Assembly (NCBI RefSeq): GCF_020329485.1
Contig: NZ_JAGKJI010000015.1
Coordinates: 1-64,000, forward strand
DNA length: 64,000 bases
Source of the DNA: Bradyrhizobium cenepequi
GTDB taxonomy: Bacteria > Pseudomonadota > Alphaproteobacteria > Rhizobiales > Xanthobacteraceae
Direction of reading: 5' to 3'
Every line of letters begins with the position of its first letter. The stretch's first letter is position 1. Below, piece after piece: positions 19,020-27,550 of this stretch. The translations under genes were made by a program, and so were the position numbers. The notes beneath the pieces are model-generated. The model was not told the origin of the DNA and ran no database searches. It saw nothing but the letters and a program-made list of their open reading frames with translations.

Positions 19020-20659
19020 CCGGTCTGCTTGGTGGAGACGTCGAGCAGCCCGCGTGCTTCCAGCTCATCGCGGATCAGGCGCTTGGGTATCTTGCCGTAG
19101 CCCGACTTCGGCAGCGCGTCCCAGAAGAAGAAGCGCTTGGGCATCTTGTAGCGCGGCACCTTCGGCGCAAGGTAGGCGGCAAGCTCCGCCTCGCTCAGCG
19201 CGCTGGCGCCCTCGCGCGCGACGCAGACGGCGATGCCGACCTCGCCCCAGAAGGGATCGGGCACGCCGAGCACCGCGACCTCGCCGACGGCCGGATGCGT
19301 GAGGATCTTCTCCTCGATCTCGCGCGGATAGATGTTGGAGCCGCCGGAGATGTACATGTCGGACGCGCGGCCGGTGATGTAGACAAAGCCTTCCTCGTCC
19401 ATGTGGCCGAGATCGCCGGTGCGAAACCAGCCGTCGCGAAACGCCTTCGCATTGGCTTCCGGGTTGTCGTAGTAGCCCGCGAACACCGCAGGGCCGATCA
19501 CGCAGATCTCGCCGGTCTCGAACGGCTTCAGCTCGCGCCCCTGGTCGTCCTGGATCGAGACCTGCATGCCGACGCGTTCGAAGCCGCAGGTGCCGATCCG
19601 CGCATGCGGGCCATCCTCGGGATCATGCAACGCCGGCGGCAGCACGGTGATGTTGCCGGTGACCTCACCCAAGCCGAAATACTGCACCAGCACGGCGCCG
19701 AGCTTGCTCAGCGCGAGCTTCTGGTCCTCGCGGTACATCGGTGCGCCGGCATAGATCACGTGACGGAGCGAGGAATGATCGAACTTGTCGACCGCGGGAT
19801 GCTCGACCATCATCTTCAGGATCGTCGGCACGGTGAAAAGATTGCTGACGCGGTGCTGCTCGATCAGCCGGAACGTTTCGGCGATATCGAATTTCTCCGA
19901 AGGCAGCAGGATGGTCGGCACGCCGCGCGCGGCCTGCATGAGCTGATGGATGCCGGCGCCATGCGACAGCGGCGCGACCACGATCGAGGCATCCCGCGCG
20001 CTCACACCGGGCGTCAGGTCGGCAAGATGATTTGTCACCACAAAGGCCATCTGACCATGGGTCAGCACAGCGGCCTTGGAGCGTCCGGTGGTGCCGGAGG
20101 TGAAGAAGAACCAGCAGGGATCGTCATGCTCGACGGCGACATTATCGACCTTCGCGCCGGCGTGCGCGGCGATCGCTTCCGTGACCGTCTGCTCGCCAAA
20201 ACTCCCCTCCTCGCCGATCCGCCAGGTGAACTGCAGCGCGGGATTGGCGGCGGCCGCAGCGTGCTCGGGAAAGTCGCCGTGGCAGAGGAAGGCCTTGGCG
20301 CCGGAGGCTGCCGCCAGATAGGCGACCTCATCAGGCATCAGGCGGAAATTGGTCGGCACCCAGACCGCTCCGAGACGGAAGGCGGCGAACATCGACCAGA
20401 ACATCTCGTCGCAGTTCTTGGAATGGACGAGAATGCGGTCGCCCTTGACAATGCCCTGCGCCGCCAGCGCAGCCGCAAGTGCGGAGACCAGGCCGTCGAT
20501 CTCGTGCCAGGTCCAGCTCCGGTCCCGCCAAATGAAGCCTGCGCGATCACCATGCCGGCGCGCATTCTGGGTCACGATATGCGCCAGGTTCATCACCCGG
20601 CGCGACATTCGCACGATCCCGCCGCGCGGCGCGGCCAGGCTGCTCGTCTCTCCGCTCAT
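19016..20659 (-). CDS. Acyl-CoA synthetase (AMP-forming, class I)
   Basis: The product has 547 residues, a full-length ANL enzyme that activates a carboxylic acid as acyl-AMP and then forms the CoA thioester. Motifs visible: FFTSGTTGRSKAAVLTH (phosphate loop), YFGLGEVTGN (usual Tyr-Gly-x-Thr-Glu is changed to Phe-Gly-Leu-Gly-Glu), GWFRTGDLGHMDEEGFVYI (hinge region), ASDMYISGGSNIYPREIEE, and PKSGYGKIPKRLI with the catalytic lysine. The substrate cannot be fixed; the closest types act on fatty or aromatic acids. It is the first gene of a two-gene operon with the PPC-domain gene. Confidence 0.9.
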   Translation of the reverse strand: MSGETSSLAAPRGGIVRMSRRVMNLAHIVTQNARRHGDRAGFIWRDRSWTWHEIDGLVSALAAALAAQGIVKGDRILVHSKNCDEMFWSMFAAFRLGAVWVPTNFRLMPDEVAYLAAASGAKAFLCHGDFPEHAAAAANPALQFTWRIGEEGSFGEQTVTEAIAAHAGAKVDNVAVEHDDPCWFFFTSGTTGRSKAAVLTHGQMAFVVTNHLADLTPGVSARDASIVVAPLSHGAGIHQLMQAARGVPTILLPSEKFDIAETFRLIEQHRVSNLFTVPTILKMMVEHPAVDKFDHSSLRHVIYAGAPMYREDQKLALSKLGAVLVQYFGLGEVTGNITVLPPALHDPEDGPHARIGTCGFERVGMQVSIQDDQGRELKPFETGEICVIGPAVFAGYYDNPEANAKAFRDGWFRTGDLGHMDEEGFVYITGRASDMYISGGSNIYPREIEEKILTHPAVGEVAVLGVPDPFWGEVGIAVCVAREGASALSEAELAAYLAPKVPRYKMPKRFFFWDALPKSGYGKIPKRLIRDELEARGLLDVSTKQTG

Positions 20660-20746
20660 TTCCGTCCCATCGGGAGTTTCCCCATGCGGGGCACCTTGAG
20701 GCCCCTTCGCGGTTTATCGTCTCGGCACGGGGTTCGGCAAGGGCGG

Positions 20747-21151
20747 TCACTGCGGATGGTCGGCGAGTTCCTGATCGCTCCTGCCCCAGTCCTGCCAGAG
20801 CTGCAGCGCGCCCAGTAGGACCACCAGCGCGCCAAGGATGCCGTGCCAGACCTGCAGCATCGTGTCGCCGGAATAGCCGAACAGGAATGGCGAGGCGATC
20901 AGCCAGCAGCCGAGCACGATGGCCGAAACCTCCTCCCAGCGCTGCAGGGCGACATATTCGAGCTGCGCCAGGCCGAACACCAGCATGCCGATCACGAAGG
21001 TGTTGAGGATCATGATGCTACGATCGGCATCGACGACCTCACGGCCGGCCTGCATCGGAAACCACGGCGACACCACGATCAGCACGCCAAGCAGCATGCC
21101 GAACCAGTCCTCCCAAGGCCTATGGGTGCTAAAGAAACGCTTATCCGACAT
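20747..21151 (-). CDS. SPW-repeat membrane protein
   Basis: The product has 134 residues from MSDKRFFSTHRPWEDWFGML. It has four predicted membrane helices in two SPW units: GVLIVVSPWFPMQAG and then CWLIASPFLFGYSGD, each followed by a Trp-containing segment (WEEVSAIV, WHGILGAL). SPW proteins are small inner-membrane proteins of unknown role. It faces the mini-GNAT pair across a 194-base divergent gap. Confidence 0.85.
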   Translation of the reverse strand: MSDKRFFSTHRPWEDWFGMLLGVLIVVSPWFPMQAGREVVDADRSIMILNTFVIGMLVFGLAQLEYVALQRWEEVSAIVLGCWLIASPFLFGYSGDTMLQVWHGILGALVVLLGALQLWQDWGRSDQELADHPQ

Positions 21152-21345
21152 GGTAGACCTCCCTGAAAAAGAGGCATACGTCAGCAGCCAGCGATCATGA
21201 CATTGCGGTACCAAACGGACCATCGGGCCGCTTCGGGGCGTATGTCTTGAGAAAAACGTAGGCCGGTTATGATCGGCTTGCAAGGCAGCCGATCGCCAAT
21301 TCGCGGAGGACCGGACCATGCGGCGATGCAAACAACAGGAATGAG

Positions 21346-21639
21346 ATGATGGATGGAAGTGTGAACCAAGCGGTCGTCAACAACGCCGCCCACAAGCGCT
21401 ATGAGCTCGCGATCGACGGACATATTGCCGCGGCCTACTACGAGAAAGCGGACGGCGTGATCACCTTCGTCCACACCGAGGTGCCGCCGGAGCTCGGCGG
21501 GAAAGGGATCGGCTCAAAGCTGGTGCGCGGCGCGCTGGACCAGGTGCGCGCCGAGGGCCTGAGGGTGATCGCGGAGTGCCCGTTCGTGAAGGCCTTCATC
21601 GAGAAACACGCGGACTATCAGGATCTGCTGAAGCACTGA
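21346..21639 (+). CDS. Small GNAT-like N-acetyltransferase (COG2388 type), copy 1
   Basis: The product has 97 residues, starting ATG-ATG after AGGAATGAG. It is the minimal GNAT core: YELAIDGHIAAAYYEKADG, then ITFVHTEVPPELGGKGIGSKL, where the Gly-x-Gly-x-Gly turn binds acetyl-CoA, and VIAECPFVKAFIEKHADYQDL at the end. COG2388 proteins lack the usual N-terminal half of GNATs and their substrates are unknown. A homologue follows 16 bases after the stop. Confidence 0.88.
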   Translation: MMDGSVNQAVVNNAAHKRYELAIDGHIAAAYYEKADGVITFVHTEVPPELGGKGIGSKLVRGALDQVRAEGLRVIAECPFVKAFIEKHADYQDLLKH

Positions 21640-21655
21640 AGGCGCAACACCAGCC

Positions 21656-21928
21656 ATGACCAAGGTCCGCAACAACAAGGCGCAAAGCCGCTTTGAACTC
21701 GACGTCGAAGGCGGCATCGCCTTTGCAAACTACCGCGCGACGCCATTAGCCGTCATCATCACCCACACCGAAACGCCGCGTGCGCTACGCGGCCGCGGCA
21801 TTGCCTCCGAGCTCGTCAAGGGCGCGCTGGAATTGATCCGCGCCGACGGCCACAAGGTCATCGCGGGCTGCGGTTTTGTCGTCGACTATCTCGGCAAGCA
21901 TCCCGAATACCGGGATCTTATGGCATAA
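21656..21928 (+). CDS. Small GNAT-like N-acetyltransferase (COG2388 type), copy 2
   Basis: The product has 90 residues and shares the layout of the preceding gene: FELDVEGGIAFANYRATP, ITHTETPRALRGRGIASEL, VIAGCGFVVDYLGKHPEYRDL. In the acetyl-CoA turn GGKGIG is replaced by RGRGIA. Several strand residues differ, so the duplication is not recent. It is probably co-transcribed with copy 1. Confidence 0.88.
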   Translation: MTKVRNNKAQSRFELDVEGGIAFANYRATPLAVIITHTETPRALRGRGIASELVKGALELIRADGHKVIAGCGFVVDYLGKHPEYRDLMA

Positions 21929-21978
21929 CGATCGGGCGTGACGATAATCCTTCGTCAGCATCTAACGCGGTTGACAAA

Positions 21979-22005
21979 AAGGGCCCGCGACGATCGCGGG
22001 CCCTT
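21979..22005 (-). terminator. Rho-independent terminator after the DUF3597 gene
   Basis: AAGGGCCCGCGA and TCGCGGGCCCTT form a perfect 12-base stem with a 3-base loop. On the minus strand it is followed by TTT, so it ends transcription of the DUF3597 gene; it may also serve the converging mini-GNAT pair. Confidence 0.88.
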
Positions 22006-22029
22006 CGAACGCTTATTGCCAGCGTCACC

Positions 22030-22434
22030 TTAATGCTTGATTTCCGGCGGCAGCTTGCCGCCATTGGCGGCGAGCTTGGTCATCACCTGCTTGTGCAGCC
22101 AGATGTTCATGCTCGCGGAATCGCTGGTGTCGCCGGTGTAGCCAAGTTCCTTGGCAAGCTCCTTGCGCGCGGACAGGCTCGAATCGATGTCGAGCGCCTT
22201 CATCAGATCGACGATCGATGTGCGCCACTCGAGCTTCTCCTTCTTCGCAGCGACGGCGTTGTCCAGGATCGGAGCGACATCAACACTCTGCGCGGGCGCC
22301 GCAGCGGGTGCGGCCGTGGCAGTCGGCGAGGCACCGGCGGGTGCGCTCCCCGCCGGCGCACTACCGGCCGGCGCCGCAGTCGCTGTGCTGCTGCTGCCGA
22401 AGATCGAGCTCATGATTTTTCCGAAAATGCTCAT
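22030..22434 (-). CDS. DUF3597 domain-containing protein
   Basis: The product has 134 residues: MSIFGKIMSSIFGSSSTATA, then a low-complexity Ala/Pro/Gly/Ser linker (about residues 18-48), then the conserved C-terminal domain from VDVAPILDNAVAAKKEKLEW to NGGKLPPEIKH. The conserved domain resembles LysM-linked proteins of the YgaU/KdpE-neighbour type by motif memory only, and its function is unknown. It is a single-gene unit closed by a strong terminator. Confidence 0.8.
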   Translation of the reverse strand: MSIFGKIMSSIFGSSSTATAAPAGSAPAGSAPAGASPTATAAPAAAPAQSVDVAPILDNAVAAKKEKLEWRTSIVDLMKALDIDSSLSARKELAKELGYTGDTSDSASMNIWLHKQVMTKLAANGGKLPPEIKH

Positions 22435-22735
22435 CGTTCGCTCCCAAAGGACTTGAGATGTGGTGTCAGGTGGTTCTCTCGGGGCTCTTGTTGACCGGCA
22501 GCACCTCGCCGGGGTGGCGAAACAATTCTACTCGGCCCGACCAGAGTTGCCAATGCGACATTCACCGAAGCGTGAGTGCGTCTATCCTGGTTTGGGAGTA
22601 GCCTTACGCTGCAATTCGCGACATGGCCGGTTGGGTGTCTTCGCGTCTGGCCGTGGTCGTGATCGCGTAGGAGACGGCACGTTGTGCCCTCGCTAGCGGG
22701 CACAGAAATGCGGCCGCCGCAGGGAGACAACGACC
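22435..22735. other. Divergent intergenic region, DUF3597 and DUF2189 genes
   Basis: About 300 bases with promoters expected in both directions. The only structure seen is a small hairpin, GTGCCC...GCGGGCAC, at about 22683-22702, followed by AGGGAGA, the ribosome site of the DUF2189 gene. No gene is visible. Confidence 0.5.
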
Positions 22736-23644
22736 ATGCCCACCTATCATGACAATGTCACATCATTGACGCAGAGCGGACAGAAAGCTGCCGCTCTGCC
22801 CGAGATTCGCACCATCGATCTCAACGATCTGCACCGCGCGCTGCAACTCGGCTGGGACGATTTCAAGGCCGTGCCGAGCCACGCCATCGTCTTGTGCGTG
22901 GTCTATCCGGTGTTGGGCCTGGTCCTTGCGCGCGTCGTGCACGGCTATTCCGTGCTGCCCTTATTGTTCCCGTTGGCCGCGGGCTTTGCCCTGCTCGGCC
23001 CATTCGCGGCGATCGGTCTCTATGAACTTAGTCGCCGCCGCGAGAATGGCGAAGAGCCTTCGGCATGGGACGCGATCGCAATCGTCCGCTCGCCGTCATT
23101 TGGTGCCATGCTTGGACTAGGCACGTTGCTGTTCGCGCTGTTCGTCACCTGGATCGCCACCGCGCAAGCCATCTATGTTGCGGCGTTCGGTTATGCGACA
23201 GCCGCGGGGATTCCCGATTTCTTCACGCAGGTGCTAACGACAACGCGGGGTTTGTGGTTGATCCTGGTCGGCTGCGGCATCGGCTTCCTCTTCGCCCTGC
23301 TCGCGCTTTGCATCAGCGTGGTCTCGTTCCCGATGATGCTCGACCGCCACGCCACGACCGGTGAGGCCATAGTCACCTCGCTTCGTACTGTCGCACGTAA
23401 TCCAATATCGATGGCCACTTGGGGACTGATCGTCGCGGGATTGCTGGTGCTGGGAACGCTGCCTTTCTTCCTTGGTCTCGCCGTCGTCATTCCCCTGCTC
23501 GGCCACGCCACTTGGCATCTCTATCGGGAAGTCATCGTTCCCGATCCCAATGCGCGGCCGCTGCCGCCACGCCCGCGCGAGCGCAAACCTGCTGCAGATT
23601 TCCCCGCCAACTTGTTCCCGTGGCGACGGAAGAACAGCGCGTAG
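22736..23644 (+). CDS. DUF2189 family integral membrane protein
   Basis: The product has 302 residues and starts MPTYHDNVTSLTQSGQKAAA after AGGGAGACAACGACC. After a soluble N-terminus with IRTIDLNDLHRALQLGWDDF, it has about six hydrophobic helices (from AIVLCVVYPVLGLVLARVV to LPFFLGLAVVIPLLGHATWH). The motif FPMMLDRHATTGEAIVTSLR between helices is characteristic of DUF2189. Function unknown; it should be in the inner membrane. Confidence 0.85.
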   Translation: MPTYHDNVTSLTQSGQKAAALPEIRTIDLNDLHRALQLGWDDFKAVPSHAIVLCVVYPVLGLVLARVVHGYSVLPLLFPLAAGFALLGPFAAIGLYELSRRRENGEEPSAWDAIAIVRSPSFGAMLGLGTLLFALFVTWIATAQAIYVAAFGYATAAGIPDFFTQVLTTTRGLWLILVGCGIGFLFALLALCISVVSFPMMLDRHATTGEAIVTSLRTVARNPISMATWGLIVAGLLVLGTLPFFLGLAVVIPLLGHATWHLYREVIVPDPNARPLPPRPRERKPAADFPANLFPWRRKNSA

Positions 23645-23833
23645 GTTTTCGGTAAATCTGTTCCGTCATCCCCCGGTCTGGTGCGCGAGCACCCGAGGAG
23701 GATGCGCATATTCCGGCTCCGATACGTGACATCGCCTCGGCGGGTGGATTGGCTTGGGTGTGCAAGGTCCGATAAGCCTTGTTTTGGCCGCTCTTGCCGC
23801 GAACATTTTGGTAGCGTTTCAAGGGTAATGTCG

Positions 23834-24676
23834 ATGATGGATCGACATGGAGTGAATGATTTCATGGGCTTTCGCTTTTCGCTGCGGACTGCACTTGGAG
23901 CCCTGCTCCTGACCTTGAGCACACCTTCTTTCGCTGCGCCCTGCGGCAGCGGCTCGTTTGACGCGTGGCTGGACGACTTCAAGAAGGAAGCGGCGACCAA
24001 GGGGATTTCGGCGTCGGTAATCCAGGTCGGCCTGAACGGTGTTACGCTCGACAAGAACGTGCTCACGCGCGACCAGTCGCAGAAGGTGTTCAGTCAGACT
24101 TTCGAGGAATTCTCCGGGCGGATGGTGCCGCCCCGCCTCACCCGCGGCTCCAACATGATGAAGCAATATGGCTCGGTGCTATCGCGCATCGAGGAGACGT
24201 ATGGCGTCCCGGGCGAAGTGCTGGTGGCGATCTGGGGACTGGAGACTGATTTCGGAGTCAATATTGGCAGATTCGCAACGATACGATCGCTGGCGACGCT
24301 CGCTTATGATTGCCGTCGTTCCGATATGTTCAAGGCCGAACTCTTGGATGCTCTCCGCGTCATCGAGCGCGGCGATGTCGCTCCGCAGGAATTGCGCGGC
24401 GCATGGGCCGGCGAAATCGGCCAGACCCAATTCATGCCGTCGAACTACATCAAATTCGCCGTCGATTTCGATGGGAATGGCCGCCGCGATCTTCTCCACA
24501 GCGCGCCAGACGTGCTGGCCTCGACCGCGAATTTCTTCGCCAATCACGGCTGGCAACGCGGCAAGGATTGGCAGCCAGGCGGCCCGAACTTCGCCGTGAT
24601 TCAACAATGGAATAAGAGCGACGTCTATGCGCGGACAGTCGCCCACTTTGCCACCCAGCTCACCCGCATTCCCTAG
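23834..24676 (+). CDS. Lytic murein transglycosylase, MltB-like
   Basis: The product has about 280 residues. The chosen ATG has AAGGG 8 bases upstream; ATGs at 23828 and 23864 are alternatives, and the last would place the signal peptide (FSLRTALGALLLTLSTPSFA) right at the N-terminus. The mature domain cleaves peptidoglycan between MurNAc and GlcNAc. Catalytic Glu is in IWGLETDFGVNIGRF, with AGEIGQTQFMPSNY and the Asp-rich FDGNGRRDL segment typical of the MltB (GH103) family. Length fits a short MltB without the C-terminal peptidoglycan-binding domain. Confidence 0.9.
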   Translation: MMDRHGVNDFMGFRFSLRTALGALLLTLSTPSFAAPCGSGSFDAWLDDFKKEAATKGISASVIQVGLNGVTLDKNVLTRDQSQKVFSQTFEEFSGRMVPPRLTRGSNMMKQYGSVLSRIEETYGVPGEVLVAIWGLETDFGVNIGRFATIRSLATLAYDCRRSDMFKAELLDALRVIERGDVAPQELRGAWAGEIGQTQFMPSNYIKFAVDFDGNGRRDLLHSAPDVLASTANFFANHGWQRGKDWQPGGPNFAVIQQWNKSDVYARTVAHFATQLTRIP

Positions 24677-24690
24677 GCGTTTCTCCGGTT

Positions 24691-24724
24691 AAGGCGCCGA
24701 TTGCTGCAGGACGATCGGCGCCTT
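24691..24724. terminator. Hairpin between converging genes
   Basis: AAGGCGCCGAT pairs perfectly with ATCGGCGCCTT around a 12-base loop. It lies between the ends of the MltB-like gene and the small secreted protein gene. There is no T-run on either side, so it is a weak or Rho-assisted terminator at best. Confidence 0.55.
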
Positions 24725-24740
24725 CAAGAAGCCTTGCTCC

Positions 24741-25004
24741 TTACTTCGCCGCGCCGGCGTGCATGGCCTTGTTCAGGTGCACTGCGCACATGCCCATCTT
24801 CCCACCGAGCAGCGCGTTCTGGGCTTGCGCAATCTCCTTTTGCGCGACGATCTTGCCTGGGCCATCCGCCATGGTCTCGACTGTGGATTCGGTCTTGGCG
24901 AGATTGTCGCCGCTGCAGCTGGCGCTCACCTTGGCGGCGTGGGCGGGAACGGCTGCGTAGGCGACGGCAGCCATCGCAGTGGCTGCGAGCAATGTCTTGA
25001 GCAT
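24741..25004 (-). CDS. Small secreted hypothetical protein
   Basis: The product has 87 residues from MLKTLLAATAMAAVAYAAVP, a signal peptide with cleavage near AHA-AK; GGGGAAAA precedes the ATG. The mature part is about 64 residues with two cysteines (ASCSGDNL and GMCAVHLNKA) that could form a disulfide in the periplasm. A longer frame to 25196 has no such start. I do not recognise a family. Confidence 0.7.
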   Translation of the reverse strand: MLKTLLAATAMAAVAYAAVPAHAAKVSASCSGDNLAKTESTVETMADGPGKIVAQKEIAQAQNALLGGKMGMCAVHLNKAMHAGAAK

Positions 25005-25835
25005 GGTATTTTCCCCAGTTGCTATCTCTTGAATGGAAGCCGCCGTCATTGCCGGAATCCGTGACATCAATTGTTCGCCCATCATCGAAAAGTTCGGAAT
25101 TCCGCACGATAGAGATGTGATTGAGGCTGCCGGCAAAGCACGCATGCGTTGCATCAGTCTTTTCATTACATCCCGGTAAGGAAGCGCCAGCCGCACGAGG
25201 GGGTTGCTGCCGCCACCGCGGTGTCCGGCCGCCTCTCATCACGAACCGTACTCTGGGGAATAGGGAGTTGTGGGTTCGGCATCGTCGGCGGCCAGCCTTC
25301 GAATTGCGAACGTCCTTCGGCGATCGGTCTGAGGACTCGGCGGCCCGTCGGGTCAAACAATCCGAGCCGACTTTTGGTTCGGCATCCAAATCCCCGCGAG
25401 GAATATTCTTCTAAATCGCCAACAAAAGAAGTGAACTATATTTCATTACTAAGGGATCGAGCGCATGCGAATCACGCATGAGGAGTTCGCCAAGCGAGTC
25501 GTCCTCCCGGGTCATACTGACGAGGACCAAGAGCCGGCGATTTGATTTAACGCCCGTTGGCTACCACATACAAGGGATCCAACGGAAGCGCTGCAATGAC
25601 AGCAAACCCGTGATTTTACGTACATTTTTTGATCCCGGCTTCCGACGTTACTGATGCGCTGGGTTTTCCTCGGCGGCTCTGCTGAAGGGTTAATCGGACC
25701 TTACCAACGTTATGCATTTTCCACTTAGCTGCATCGCAACATAAGAGCTGGTGCAGTGCATCAACTCAACTTACGTTCATTTCATCAACGATGAAGCGTC
25801 GCTCAAAAGCTGAATCGTAATTCTAGGAGACTACC
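25005..25835. other. 830-base intergenic region upstream of the DUF1127 gene
   Basis: Mostly non-coding. It contains the divergent promoter of the small secreted gene on the left and, on the right, a long AT-richer leader of the DUF1127 gene (about 25,550-25,835) with no clear riboswitch. One tiny open frame with a good ribosome site is described separately. A low-GC patch lies at about 25,405-25,450. Confidence 0.5.
25465..25545 (+). CDS. Possible 26-residue small protein
   Basis: ATG at 25465 follows AAGGGA by 8 bases and opens a frame encoding MRITHEEFAKRVVLPGHTDE plus six more residues (DQEPAI), then TGA. Charged and without a membrane segment. The ribosome site is the main support; the frame is short enough to be chance. 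Confidence 0.3.
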   Translation: MRITHEEFAKRVVLPGHTDEDQEPAI

Positions 25836-25988
25836 ATGTTGCTCTCGCTCATCCGCATGATCCGGGCCTTCCGCGATTATCAGCGCAATGTTGCCGAGCT
25901 GTCCCAGCTTAGCGATCGCGAGCTGGCGGACATCGGCCTTGATCGCTCTGATATTCCGCGCGTGGCCTCTGGGCACTACAACGGCTGA
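25836..25988 (+). CDS. DUF1127 small protein
   Basis: The product has 50 residues, preceded by TAGGAGACTACC. It begins MLLSLIRMIRAFRDYQRNVA and contains LSQLSDRELADIGLDRSDIP, the core DUF1127 pattern. Basic Arg-rich DUF1127 proteins in Rhizobiales bind RNA and influence phosphate, carbon and stress physiology. It is monocistronic with a hairpin terminator close behind. Confidence 0.92.
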   Translation: MLLSLIRMIRAFRDYQRNVAELSQLSDRELADIGLDRSDIPRVASGHYNG

Positions 25989-26016
25989 TCCTTCCTCAGT
26001 CCATCAATGAACGGAT

Positions 26017-26041
26017 AACGCCCGCTCCCCATGCGGGCGTT
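26017..26041 (+). terminator. Terminator after the DUF1127 gene
   Basis: AACGCCCGC and GCGGGCGTT form a 9-base stem with a 7-base loop, followed by TCTCGTATTCTCT. It lies about 30 bases after the stop. Confidence 0.75.
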
Positions 26042-26113
26042 CTCGTATTCTCTCCCCAGTTTCTCTGCCCGGTTTCAGATGCGCTCGTGGAAAAAACGCG
26101 CTAACCCTGCGCG

Positions 26114-27547
26114 ATGACTGCGACCAAGCCTTCTCCAGATCCTGTCCATATCATCGGCGCCGGCCTCGCTGGTTCTGAAGCCGCTTGGCAGGTGGCGAGC
26201 GCCGGTGGGCGCGTGGTGCTGCACGAGATGCGCCCACAGCGGATGACCGAGGCCCACCGCACCGACGGCCTTGCCGAGCTCGTCTGCTCCAATTCCTTCC
26301 GCTCCGATGACGCTGCCAACAATGCAGTCGGCCTGCTACATGCCGAAATGCGCCGGCTCGGCTCGCTGATCATGCGCGCCGCCGACGCCAACCAGGTGCC
26401 TGCGGGTGGCGCGCTGGCGGTCGATCGCGAGGGATTTTCCGCAGCCGTCACCAAGGCCCTCAACGATCATCCCCTGATCGAGATTCGCCGCGAGGAGATC
26501 GCGGGTCTCCCGCCCACCGAGTGGCGCAATGTGATCGTTGCGACAGGCCCCCTCACCTCGGCTCCGCTGGCAGAGGCCGTCCGCAAGCTGACCGACGAAA
26601 GTGCGCTCGCCTTCTTCGATGCGATAGCGCCGATCGTGCACAAGGACTCCATCGATATGAGCGTGGCGTGGTTCCAGTCGCGCTACGACAAGGTCGGTCC
26701 GGGCGGTACCGGCGCCGACTACATCAACTGCCCGATGACAAAGGAGCAGTATGACGAGTTCGTCGATGCGCTGCTGGCCGGCGAGAAGGTCGACTTCAAG
26801 GACTGGGAGACCAATACGCCCTATTTCGACGGCTGCCTGCCAGTCGAGGTGATGGCCGAACGCGGCCGCGAGACGCTGCGACATGGCCCGATGAAGCCAG
26901 TCGGGCTCACCAATCCGCACGATCCCACAACCAAGCCCTACGCGATCGTACAGCTTCGGCAGGACAACAAGCTCGGCACCCTCTACAACATGGTCGGCTT
27001 CCAGACCAAGCTGAAGCACGGGGCGCAGCAACGCGTATTCCGCACCATTCCGGGCCTCGAGCACGCCGAATTTGCAAGACTCGGCGGGCTGCACCGCAAC
27101 ACCTTCCTGAACTCGCCCAAGCTTCTGGATTCACAACTGCGGCTGCGCGCAGAGCCGCGACTGCGCTTTGCTGGCCAGATGACGGGCTGTGAAGGCTATG
27201 TGGAGTCCGCGAGCATCGGCCTGCTCACCGGCCTCTATGCCGCGGCAGACGCCCGCGGACATTCGCTGACGCCGCCGCCCTCGACCACGGCGCTGGGCGC
27301 CCTGCTCGGCCACATTACCGGCGGCCATATCGAGACTGTCCAAACGGGTCCGCGCTCATTCCAACCGATGAACATCAATTTTGGCCTGTTTCCGCCGCTG
27401 GCCAGCCCGCCGACGAAGAAGCCCGACGGCACGCGGCTCCGCGGCAACGAGAAGACGGTCGCGAAGAAACAGGCGATGTCCTCCCGCGCGCTTGCCGACC
27501 TTGACCGCTGGATATCGGATCACTTGCGCGTCGCGGCGGCGGCTTAA
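26114..27547 (+). CDS. trmFO: Methylenetetrahydrofolate--tRNA-(uracil-5-)-methyltransferase TrmFO
   Basis: The product has 477 residues. The enzyme methylates U54 of tRNA using methylene-THF and FADH2. The N-terminal FAD-binding motif is VHIIGAGLAGSEAAWQVASA, followed by the family signatures LHEMRPQRMTEAH, LVCSNSFRSDD, NCPMTKEQYDEFVDAL, and the C-terminal FQPMNINFGLFPPL. The catalytic Cys regions are in YINCPM and GQMTGCEGYVESA. Three bases separate its stop from the next start, so the downstream kinase-like gene is translationally linked. Confidence 0.96.
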   Translation: MTATKPSPDPVHIIGAGLAGSEAAWQVASAGGRVVLHEMRPQRMTEAHRTDGLAELVCSNSFRSDDAANNAVGLLHAEMRRLGSLIMRAADANQVPAGGALAVDREGFSAAVTKALNDHPLIEIRREEIAGLPPTEWRNVIVATGPLTSAPLAEAVRKLTDESALAFFDAIAPIVHKDSIDMSVAWFQSRYDKVGPGGTGADYINCPMTKEQYDEFVDALLAGEKVDFKDWETNTPYFDGCLPVEVMAERGRETLRHGPMKPVGLTNPHDPTTKPYAIVQLRQDNKLGTLYNMVGFQTKLKHGAQQRVFRTIPGLEHAEFARLGGLHRNTFLNSPKLLDSQLRLRAEPRLRFAGQMTGCEGYVESASIGLLTGLYAAADARGHSLTPPPSTTALGALLGHITGGHIETVQTGPRSFQPMNINFGLFPPLASPPTKKPDGTRLRGNEKTVAKKQAMSSRALADLDRWISDHLRVAAAA

Positions 27548-27550
27548 ACC

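Noticed and set aside
18000..20818. Long plus-strand frames opposite the PPC and acyl-CoA ligase genes
   Set aside because: Both cover well-supported minus-strand genes and have shadow composition rich in His, Arg, Asp and Gln.
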